Below, in pieces: positions 1 to 6,747 of a stretch of 21,364 nt of DNA. Each line of letters opens with the position of its first letter. The stretch's first letter is position 1. A program made the translations under genes and the position numbers. Origin of the DNA: CAWEZN01 sp964498015 (lineage in GTDB: Bacteria; Zixibacteria; MSB-5A5; GN15; PGXB01); NCBI GenBank assembly GCA_964498015.1, contig CAZCFT010000039.1:1-21364 (forward strand), written 5' to 3'. The notes beneath the pieces are model-generated. The model made no database searches. It was not told the DNA's origin and worked only from the letters and a program-made list of their open reading frames with translations.

Positions 1-175
1 CTGAATTCTGGCGTACTCTCACCGGCAGAGGGATTGATTTTTCCGATAGCAGGTAGGGCGCGAACCCACATAGGATACCCCGATTGTCTTATGTCAAAAA
101 TGCGTCTTGCGTTTGCAGGCAATCAGTCTTATATTGCTCCAGTTTAAGAATGATATTGAGTGCGAATGAAGATCA
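1..175 (+). other. left-edge segment, possible 3' end of an upstream gene plus leader of rfbB
   Basis: Two forward frames are open from the window edge. Frame 1 stays open to a TAA at 145-147 (48 residues), and frame 3 stays open to a TAG at 51-53 (17 residues, ending in GIDFSDSR). I do not recognise either tail, so I cannot say which, if either, is the end of the preceding gene. If the shorter one is real, about 120 bases remain as leader for rfbB. These contain a promoter-like pair described separately. No RNA gene or repeat is visible. Confidence 0.3.
107..135 (+). promoter_or_regulatory. candidate sigma70-like promoter for the rfb genes
   Basis: A weak -35 (TTGCGT, 107-112) and a good -10 (TATATT, 130-135) are separated by exactly 17 bases. 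This would start transcription near 142, about 34 bases before the rfbB ATG. The -35 matches the consensus at only three of six positions, so the call rests mainly on the spacing and the -10. Confidence 0.3.
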
Positions 176-1240
176 ATGAATGATCTGAATAAATTTGAAA
201 AGCGGATTATGGTGACCGGTGGGGCGGGGTTTATCGGCTCTAACTTATTACTCTACATGATACCCAAGTATCCACGATATCTTTTTGTGAATATTGATTG
301 CCTAACCTATGCCGGAAATCTCTTGAATCTCACTACTATAGAAAGAAGCGACAATTATAAATTTGAAAGAATTGATATTTGCGATTTTGATTCTCTTAGG
401 GAATGTTTTGCCGAGCATGATATTGATTCCATCATCCATCTGGCGGCGGAATCGCATGTGGACCGCTCGATAGTTGGCCCGGCGGAATTTATTCGGACCA
501 ATGTCATCGGGACTTTCAATCTTCTGGAACTGGCCCGAAAGAGGATTGAAGAGGGGAAGAAATTTCGATTTCATCATGTTTCGACCGATGAGGTTTTTGG
601 CTCGCTGGGAGAGACAGGATATTTCACTGAACAGACCGGTTATAATCCGAACTCTCCCTATTCAGCCTCAAAAGCCTCCAGCGACCATCTTGTCCGTGCC
701 TACCATAAAACATATGGGCTTGATGCGGTGACAACAAATTGCTCCAACAATTATGGTCCATATCAATTTCCAGAAAAACTAATCCCGCTGATGATTCGAA
801 ATGCCTGCGCCGGACTCCCTTTACCCGTGTACGGTGACGGCAAACATATTCGAGATTGGCTTTATGTTGAAGACCACTGTCGAGCGCTTGACCTGATTTT
901 TCATGAAGGTAAATCGGGGAAAACATATAATGTCGGCGGGCATAGTGAAATAGAAAATATTAAATTGGTCAGGCTATTATGCCGTTTGCTCGATGAGATG
1001 CTGGGGGGCGGTCCAAGAGAGAAACTAATTACCTTTGTTAAAGATCGTCCGGGGCATGATAGAAGATACGCTATCGATCCCTCACTCATCGCCAATGAGC
1101 TTGGATGGAAACCATCATATAAGCTGGAGGATGGGTTGCGGAAAACTATCAAATGGTACATCGACAATAGCCAATGGCTGGAGAAATGCGTGAGCGGCGA
1201 GTATCTCAGATATTATGAAATGATGTACGCCGGCAGATAG
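176..1240 (+). CDS. rfbB: dTDP-glucose 4,6-dehydratase
   Basis: Converts dTDP-D-glucose to dTDP-4-keto-6-deoxy-D-glucose, the second step of dTDP-L-rhamnose synthesis, in the cytoplasm. The 354-residue product has the usual length for this short-chain dehydrogenase family. Visible marks are the N-terminal NAD-binding glycine motif (TGGAGFIGSN, near residues 14-23), the dehydratase signature STDEVFG with Asp138-Glu139, and the catalytic Tyr162-xxx-Lys166 (YSASK). The motifs HLAAESHVDRS and NNYGPYQFPEKLIP are also typical. The ATG at 176 has no clear Shine-Dalgarno; a later in-frame ATG (residue 12) would cut too close to the glycine motif. It is the first gene of a B-A-D-C set, with rfbA beginning 10 bases after the stop. 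Confidence 0.96.
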   Translation: MNDLNKFEKRIMVTGGAGFIGSNLLLYMIPKYPRYLFVNIDCLTYAGNLLNLTTIERSDNYKFERIDICDFDSLRECFAEHDIDSIIHLAAESHVDRSIVGPAEFIRTNVIGTFNLLELARKRIEEGKKFRFHHVSTDEVFGSLGETGYFTEQTGYNPNSPYSASKASSDHLVRAYHKTYGLDAVTTNCSNNYGPYQFPEKLIPLMIRNACAGLPLPVYGDGKHIRDWLYVEDHCRALDLIFHEGKSGKTYNVGGHSEIENIKLVRLLCRLLDEMLGGGPREKLITFVKDRPGHDRRYAIDPSLIANELGWKPSYKLEDGLRKTIKWYIDNSQWLEKCVSGEYLRYYEMMYAGR

Positions 1241-1250
1241 AGGATTCTTG

Positions 1251-2162
1251 ATGGACAGAACGGTTAAAAAAGGAATAATACTTGCCGGCGGAAGCGGCAG
1301 TCGCCTTTATCCGATAACGCAGGTTGCCTGCAAACAGCTTCTGCCAATCTATGACAAGCCGATGATTTATTATCCACTCTCCACTCTGATGCTTTTTGGG
1401 ATTACCGAGATTCTTATTATTTCCACCCCTAAAGACTTGCCCCAGTTTCAGCATCTCTTCGGCGACGGACATCATCTGGGACTAAATATTTCATATAGGC
1501 CGCAGGCGTCCCCGACCGGCATTGCCGAGGCTTTTATAATAGGAGAGGATTTTATCGCAGGCGGGAATGTAGTACTCATACTTGGCGACAATATATTTTA
1601 TGGAGTGTATGATTTTATCCGCCATGCCCGCGATTTTCGCGATGGGGCGCTGGTGTTTGGCTATTATGTTCAAGATCCACAGCGATATGGGGTGATTGAA
1701 TTTGATAATGCCGGTAAGGCCATCTCAATTGAAGAAAAACCCAAACAGCCCAAATCAAGCTATGCTGTAACCGGCCTTTATATCTATGACTCTGGTGTAG
1801 TCGAGATTGCCAAGAACCTAAAGCCATCCCCGCGGGGAGAACTCGAAATTACTGATGTCAACAAGGCTTATCTTGACAGAGGAAAGTTGCGGGTCGAAAG
1901 GTTAGGCCGGGGGATCGCCTGGCTCGATACCGGTACCTGTAAAAGTATGCTTGACGCCGGGAATTTTATCTCCACTATCGAAAGACGACAGGGGCAAAAG
2001 ATCGCCTGTGTCGAAGAAATTGCCTACAGGATGAACTTTATCAATCGCGAGCAGATTCAAGCACTGCTCGATAACATGATGGACAACGACTACAAGAGTT
2101 ACTTGCTTGATGTAATAAGCGAGGCCAACGGTGAGCAGGAAAGCTCTGATAACCGGCTGTAA
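1251..2162 (+). CDS. rfbA: glucose-1-phosphate thymidylyltransferase
   Basis: Makes dTDP-D-glucose from dTTP and glucose-1-phosphate, the committed and usually feedback-inhibited first step of dTDP-rhamnose synthesis. The nucleotidyltransferase signature is at the very N-terminus (LAGGSGSRLYPIT), followed by KQLLPIYDKPMIYYPLS, LGDNIFYG and the sugar-binding EEKP. At 303 residues it is slightly longer than the common ~290, with an acidic C-terminal tail. I start at the ATG at 1251 rather than the TTG just before it (1248), because the AGAGG at 1238-1243 suits the ATG. The stop lies 31 bases inside rfbD, so the two are probably translationally coupled. Confidence 0.96.
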   Translation: MDRTVKKGIILAGGSGSRLYPITQVACKQLLPIYDKPMIYYPLSTLMLFGITEILIISTPKDLPQFQHLFGDGHHLGLNISYRPQASPTGIAEAFIIGEDFIAGGNVVLILGDNIFYGVYDFIRHARDFRDGALVFGYYVQDPQRYGVIEFDNAGKAISIEEKPKQPKSSYAVTGLYIYDSGVVEIAKNLKPSPRGELEITDVNKAYLDRGKLRVERLGRGIAWLDTGTCKSMLDAGNFISTIERRQGQKIACVEEIAYRMNFINREQIQALLDNMMDNDYKSYLLDVISEANGEQESSDNRL

Positions 2163-3027
2163 GGGTCAATTGGGAAGCGATCTGATTAGATTGCTTTCTA
2201 ATGAATATGAAATTTTCGCTTTCGATATCGAGGATTTTGATATCAGAGATTTCTCTAAAGCGCAATCCTATTTTGGAAAAATCAGGCCGCAGGTTGTGAT
2301 TCACACCGCCGCCTATACCGATGTTGACGCCTGCGAGTCAAATGCGGAATTGGCAATGTCGGTCAATGCTGTCGGAACAGAAAATATTGCCTGCGCCTGC
2401 CGAGAGATCGGAGCCAAAATGATTTACTATTCGACTGATTATGTTTTTGATGGACTTAAAGATTCCGCATATATTGAAGAAGATATGCCCAACCCGATGA
2501 CTGTTTATGGCAAGAGCAAATTGGAAGGGGAAAAGAGAATTCAGGCGAATTTACGCGATTTTTCTATTCTCCGAATAGCATGGGTTTATGGGGCTTATGG
2601 AAGAAATTTTGTCAAGACCATGATTAAACTTGGAAATAAGCAATTACGGGAAAGAAAGACAGGAAAAGAAATTATGCCGATTGAGATTGTCGATGACCAG
2701 ATCGGCAATCCAACCTGGACTATGGAAATAGCTAAACAAACGAAAATTATTATAAGTACTAACCTTCAAGGGGTCATTCATTGCACGGCGGAAGGGGAAT
2801 CATCGTGGTTCAATCTTGCCAAAAGTATATTTGAGGAATTATCGATGGCAATTGATATTATCCCCTGTGCTACAGAAGATCATCCCCGCCCGGCGCCGCG
2901 CCCCCGACACTCTTCACTGGAAAATGGGAAACTGAAAAAAGCAGGGTTAAATAATATGCGCCAGTACAAAGAAGCGCTGAAAGAGTTTTTGGCGGAGCAT
3001 GGAGAGAAGCTGAAAAATGAAATCTGA
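2131..3027 (+). CDS. rfbD: dTDP-4-dehydrorhamnose reductase
   Basis: NAD(P)H-dependent reductase that performs the last step to dTDP-L-rhamnose. The Rossmann glycine motif is at residues 9-15 (G-C-K-G-Q-L-G). HTAAYTDVDACE and YYSTDYVFDG are classical for the family, and the catalytic Tyr126-xxx-Lys130 is present (YGKSK). The 298-residue length is normal. The start is a GTG at 2131, with GAGG at 2121-2124 seven bases upstream. No ATG lies upstream of the glycine motif. The first 32 bases overlap the end of rfbA, and the last 11 overlap rfbC. Confidence 0.95.
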   Translation: MSRKALITGCKGQLGSDLIRLLSNEYEIFAFDIEDFDIRDFSKAQSYFGKIRPQVVIHTAAYTDVDACESNAELAMSVNAVGTENIACACREIGAKMIYYSTDYVFDGLKDSAYIEEDMPNPMTVYGKSKLEGEKRIQANLRDFSILRIAWVYGAYGRNFVKTMIKLGNKQLRERKTGKEIMPIEIVDDQIGNPTWTMEIAKQTKIIISTNLQGVIHCTAEGESSWFNLAKSIFEELSMAIDIIPCATEDHPRPAPRPRHSSLENGKLKKAGLNNMRQYKEALKEFLAEHGEKLKNEI

Positions 3028-3487
3028 AATTGACGGCGTTGTCATAACGGAGTTGAAGCGATGGGACGACCCGCGCGGCTGGCTGATTGAGCTGTTTCGT
3101 CAGGATGAACTTGAAAAGGGGCTTTTTCCGGTCATGTTGTATGTCTCTCTCACGAAACCGGGCATGATCAGAGGTCCCCATGAACACTCCAGGCAGACCG
3201 ATTATTTCTGCTTTATCGGGCCGTCAACCTTTCGCTTATATGTGTGGGATAATCGTTCAGATTCTATTTCCTTTCGGAAGAAATGTCAGATCGATGTTGG
3301 TGAAGGGAATCAAGTTGCGGTAATTATCCCTCCCGGCGTCGTGCATGGCTATAAGAATATAGGGGAAGCCGACGGAATCGTATATAATGCCGCCAACCGG
3401 CTCTACCGCGGAGAGAATAGAAAAGAGCCGGCTGACGAAATAAGGCACGAGGATATTTCCGATTCCCCGTTTGTGATTGATAAATGA
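3017..3487 (+). CDS. rfbC: short dTDP-4-dehydrorhamnose 3,5-epimerase-like cupin (RmlC family)
   Basis: By family and position this is the 3,5-epimerase acting between rfbB and rfbD in dTDP-rhamnose synthesis. The 156-residue product is shorter than the usual ~180. The RmlC core is readable: RGPHEH carries the His expected to act as base (His55), PPGVVHGYKN holds the second conserved His (His110), and the tail EIRHEDIS resembles the region that normally supplies the catalytic Asp (Asp146 here). The canonical RGLHYQ is altered to RGPHEH, so the exact substrate is less sure. The ATG at 3017 overlaps rfbD by 11 bases. The TGA stop at 3485-3487 overlaps another ATG. Confidence 0.85.
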   Translation: MKSEIDGVVITELKRWDDPRGWLIELFRQDELEKGLFPVMLYVSLTKPGMIRGPHEHSRQTDYFCFIGPSTFRLYVWDNRSDSISFRKKCQIDVGEGNQVAVIIPPGVVHGYKNIGEADGIVYNAANRLYRGENRKEPADEIRHEDISDSPFVIDK

Positions 3488-3579
3488 TAAACGTCTATAT
3501 CAATCATGCAATGGCGGAAGAGCGTCAATTTCCCTATGTCCTCAATAGCTGGCAGGATATGAGTATAATTATCGGCTAA
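3484..3579 (+). CDS. 31-residue ORF coupled to rfbC, possible gene remnant
   Basis: An ATG at 3484-3486 overlaps the rfbC stop in an ATGA arrangement, the classic sign of translational coupling. It opens a 31-codon frame beginning MINVYINHAM and ending at TAA 3577-3579. The composition looks protein-like, but the ORF ends abruptly and is followed by about 285 bases with no sizeable forward gene. It could be a genuine micro-protein or the N-terminal stub of a longer gene lost by a stop or deletion. The layout vaguely recalls the starts of polysaccharide-deacetylase-associated proteins, but I cannot establish this. Confidence 0.35.
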   Translation: MINVYINHAMAEERQFPYVLNSWQDMSIIIG

Positions 3580-3864
3580 ATCAATTCTTTATCTGCATCA
3601 TGCAATCATATTCTTGACTGAATATTATTGTGTCTTTATTTTCATAGCGCGCAAATTCCTGCCCGCCGACAGATAAGGCGGAAATTCTTTTTGAAAATTG
3701 ACATGCGTCCGGGCAAAAAATACAGACGCTCTCTTCTCATGATTTTCTCCCCCAAAAGAAAGATTGAATTTGACGATAAAGTTGATATATTGGCGACCAA
3801 ATATGGAGCATCCAACAAAACATAATATAAGATGGGGCAATATCGCCCGATTTGTTGATTAATC
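3580..3864. other. gene-poor gap between rfb genes and flippase
   Basis: About 285 bases of AT-rich sequence lie between the small coupled ORF and the flippase. The only open frames are short, start from TTG or run antisense, and none has a ribosome binding site or a familiar motif. The gap holds a weak hairpin with a T-rich tail (3663-3692). A good -10-like TATAAG occurs at 3826-3831, but I see no matching -35. It may be the decayed remainder of a lost gene. Confidence 0.5.
3663..3692 (+). terminator. weak possible intrinsic terminator after the rfb genes
   Basis: CCGCC (3663-3667) and GGCGG (3677-3681) form a 5-bp GC stem around a 9-base loop. The stem is followed by a T-rich stretch (TTCTTTTT, 3685-3692). 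The stem is short and the T run starts three bases late, so efficiency is doubtful. Confidence 0.25.
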
Positions 3865-5346
3865 ATGTCCGGATCAGTCGCAAAAGAAGCGAAAGTCATT
3901 GTCCGTCACTCAATAGCGTATGGCCTATCCAATGTTTTGGATAAGCTGGTCAGTTTCATAATGTTGCCGGTCTATACGAGGCTTCTAACCCCGGCCGATT
4001 ACGGCATAATGGAACTGATAAGCATGACCACCGGCATCATATCGCTTGTGGTCGGCATGGGATTGGAGTCCGCCGTCAGCCGTTTTTATTTTGATTACAA
4101 AGAGGAAGCGGATAAGAAAATGGTGATAAGCAGCGCCATAGTTGGCTATGGAGCGATGATAACCCTCATCAGCCTGCTTACACTTCCCTTTTCCGGCTTA
4201 TTGGCCAAACTGATTCTGGATTCTTCCGACTATTCTTCTTTCTTTGTAATAGCGCTTCTCACGCTCGCCCTGAATATGATCCTGCCGATCGTTTTTGCAT
4301 ATCTAAGGGTTCAGCAAAAATCAGTTCAGTACATGGTGACCAAAGTGGCCATGACCATTGTTACTCTGGGGATGAATATCTATTTCGTCGTCATCGCCAA
4401 GATGGGAGTCTATGGCATTTTGCTCTCCAGTCTTGTTTCCTTTACAATATTTACAGTCATAATGGTCGGGTTGACTTTGAAACAGACCGGTCTGAGGATC
4501 AATTACAAATTGCTAAAAGAGATGGTTATCTTCGGCATTCCGCTCATACCATCGAATATTTCGGCCTTTTTGGTCCACTCCTCGGATCGATATTTTATCA
4601 AGGCATATGCCGACATGACTACGACGGGGCTCTATTCGCTCGGGTATAAGATTGGTACGCTGATTAATCAGTTTGTAACTTCACCATTCATTCAAATATG
4701 GAGCCCGCGCCGGATGGAGTTTTTCAACCAAGAGGGCAAAGAGCAAATTTATGCCCGGATTTTTACATATTTTTGCACACTGAGTTTATTTGTAGGCCTG
4801 ATGATATCTCTTCTGGCCAAAGAGGTCATCCATTTTATGGCGCCCCCGAATTATTGGGATGCGCATAAAGTCGTCTCGATTATTGTCCTTTCCTATATCA
4901 TTTTCTCATTCCATTATCATTTTAATGTAGGCATCATGATGAAGAAGGCGACGAAATATATTGCCTATGTCAATGTCACCAATGGCATTCTTAACATCAT
5001 CTTGAACTTTATCCTGATAAAAAGATATACTATATGGGGAGCAGCCGTCGCCACCTTGGTATGCTTCATAGTGAAAGTCGTCCTGACTTACTATTATTCC
5101 AATCGACTTTATAAAATTACTATGGAGTGGCGGAGAATTGCGGTCCTCTTCATCACAGCCTTTGCCATATATTTTTCGGGGTTTCTGGTTTCGACAGGAT
5201 CGATATGGATAAATATATTTATTAAAATTATGATTGGATTATCCTACCCCGCTGTGCTTTATATTATGCGGTTCTTCACTGCTGATGAAATCCGGAGGTT
5301 CAAGCATATATTGAAGACCCGAACCTTGGAGTATAAAGAAGGGTAA
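3865..5346 (+). CDS. Wzx-type polysaccharide flippase (MATE/MVF superfamily)
   Basis: An integral membrane protein of 493 residues, the usual size for O-antigen/exopolysaccharide flippases, which move lipid-linked glycan units across the inner membrane. The N-terminus is typical of the family: an amphipathic start, then SNVLDKLVSFIMLPVYTRLLTPADYGIMELI, cited here only by its hallmark TRLLTPADYG near residues 38-47. About a dozen or more hydrophobic segments follow through to the C-terminus, with the mid-protein FGIPLIPSNIS motif before the central loop. The start is the ATG at 3865; no strong ribosome binding site is seen. Its position between the rhamnose-precursor genes and a CapK-like gene supports a role in surface glycan export. 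The transported glycan cannot be read from the sequence. Confidence 0.92.
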   Translation: MSGSVAKEAKVIVRHSIAYGLSNVLDKLVSFIMLPVYTRLLTPADYGIMELISMTTGIISLVVGMGLESAVSRFYFDYKEEADKKMVISSAIVGYGAMITLISLLTLPFSGLLAKLILDSSDYSSFFVIALLTLALNMILPIVFAYLRVQQKSVQYMVTKVAMTIVTLGMNIYFVVIAKMGVYGILLSSLVSFTIFTVIMVGLTLKQTGLRINYKLLKEMVIFGIPLIPSNISAFLVHSSDRYFIKAYADMTTTGLYSLGYKIGTLINQFVTSPFIQIWSPRRMEFFNQEGKEQIYARIFTYFCTLSLFVGLMISLLAKEVIHFMAPPNYWDAHKVVSIIVLSYIIFSFHYHFNVGIMMKKATKYIAYVNVTNGILNIILNFILIKRYTIWGAAVATLVCFIVKVVLTYYYSNRLYKITMEWRRIAVLFITAFAIYFSGFLVSTGSIWINIFIKIMIGLSYPAVLYIMRFFTADEIRRFKHILKTRTLEYKEG

Positions 5347-5353
5347 ATTTGTT

Positions 5354-6730
5354 ATGATGGATCTAATTAAGCCTCTCGCAAAGCATATTATTTTCCCGCT
5401 GGTCGTTTTTCGGGAGAGAAGCAGTACACTAAAGCATCTGGCTGAGATGGAGAAGGCACAATTTCTTCATCCCGACAAGATTAAAGAGCTTCAGCTGATT
5501 CGATTGAAAAAACTGCTTCAGCATGCCTACAACAACTGTCCTTTTTATACAAAGCGTTTCGATGAGTACGGATTCAAGCCGGAGAAATTATATTCTCTTG
5601 ATGATATTCGGATTCTCCCTGTACTCGCCAAAAAAGATATTCAGCAGAATAGGGATTATCTCAAGGCAAAAAATATTCCCAACGACATGCTTGTGCCAAA
5701 CAAGACGGGGGGATCAACCGGCTCGCCTTTGCATTTTTATTTAGATGCGGACAGATTGTTTTCACGCCAGGCGGCCACCTTTCGCCATAATCGCTGGGCA
5801 GGGTGGGATATAGGAGTCAAAACCGCCTCTCTCTGGGGAAATCGCGAAGATATTTCGGGACTGCAACATCTCAAAGCCCGCGTCCGCAATTTTCTCTTGG
5901 ACAGAAGAATCGTGCTGGACACATCGAGTATAACCCCGCAAAAACTGGCTGATTTCAAAATGCAACTCACAAAATATCGGCCCTCGCTCTACATCGCCTA
6001 TGCCAATGCTATGTATCTTTTCGCCAAATATCTCAAGCAAACCAACTCGTCGGACCATCATCGCCCCGACGCAATTATCACCTCCGCCGAATTGCTTGAC
6101 CCCGGGCAAAGGGCGCTCATAGAATCAATCTTCGAATGCCGGGTTTTTGATCGATATGGTTCGAGAGAGACAAGCGTGATCGCCTCGGAATGCGAGAAAC
6201 ATTCCGGCCTGCATATCGGCGCGGATGGTTTTCTTCTCGAATTCATTAAGGGAAATAAGCCGGTCAAACCGGGTGAATTGGGGAAAATTATTATAACCGA
6301 CCTCCTGAATTATGGAATGCCATTTATAAGATATCAGATAGAAGATGCCGGGGCGCCATCGGGCGAGAACTGCTCCTGTGGACGGGGTTTGCCGTTGATG
6401 AAAATGGCGGCCGGGCGAGTGACCGATTTTCTCGTGACGCCGGAACGAAAAATAATATCAGGGGCGTCATTGACCATTTATCTTGTTGCCAATACACCCG
6501 GCGTGGCGCAGGCCCAGCTGGTGCAGAAAACGATTGATGAGATAACCTTCCGAATTGTCAAAGGGGAAAAATTCAACGATGAAAGTCTGCAATATCTTCA
6601 ATCGGAACTTCCCAAGTTTTTTGGCCCTTCCATGAAATATCGAATAGAATTTACAGAACAGATTCCTTTAGAAAGCTCCGGCAAATATCGATTCAGTATC
6701 TCCAAAGTTGACCCGGCGGAAATATTTTAA
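5354..6730 (+). CDS. CapK / phenylacetate-CoA ligase-like adenylate-forming enzyme
   Basis: A 458-residue member of the ANL (AMP-binding) superfamily. The phosphate-binding loop is clear at residues 118-125 (TGGSTGSP). A later YGSRE corresponds to the adenylate-binding A5-like motif, and DLLNYGMPFIRYQIED resembles the ATP-ribose Asp region. A Cys-containing CSCGRGLP stretch and a small C-terminal lid domain ending in ESSGKYRFSIS complete the family layout. True phenylacetate-CoA ligases belong to aromatic catabolism. Paralogues in polysaccharide clusters (CapK) probably activate an acid used to modify the glycan, and the position just 7 bases after the flippase favours that. Two adjacent ATGs (5354, 5357) could start it. 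The stop faces the DUF2723 gene, with 17 bases between them. Confidence 0.88.
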   Translation: MMDLIKPLAKHIIFPLVVFRERSSTLKHLAEMEKAQFLHPDKIKELQLIRLKKLLQHAYNNCPFYTKRFDEYGFKPEKLYSLDDIRILPVLAKKDIQQNRDYLKAKNIPNDMLVPNKTGGSTGSPLHFYLDADRLFSRQAATFRHNRWAGWDIGVKTASLWGNREDISGLQHLKARVRNFLLDRRIVLDTSSITPQKLADFKMQLTKYRPSLYIAYANAMYLFAKYLKQTNSSDHHRPDAIITSAELLDPGQRALIESIFECRVFDRYGSRETSVIASECEKHSGLHIGADGFLLEFIKGNKPVKPGELGKIIITDLLNYGMPFIRYQIEDAGAPSGENCSCGRGLPLMKMAAGRVTDFLVTPERKIISGASLTIYLVANTPGVAQAQLVQKTIDEITFRIVKGEKFNDESLQYLQSELPKFFGPSMKYRIEFTEQIPLESSGKYRFSISKVDPAEIF

Positions 6731-6747
6731 TATATTCCGAATAGCGC

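Noticed and set aside
3628..3825. 65-codon + strand frame in the gap before the flippase
   Set aside because: TTG start without a ribosome binding site, an internal hairpin/T-tract, no known motif, and a similar-length antisense frame in the same place.
5354..6730. Reading the CapK-like gene as part of phenylacetate catabolism
   Set aside because: No paa genes are present, and the gene follows a polysaccharide flippase by 7 bases.
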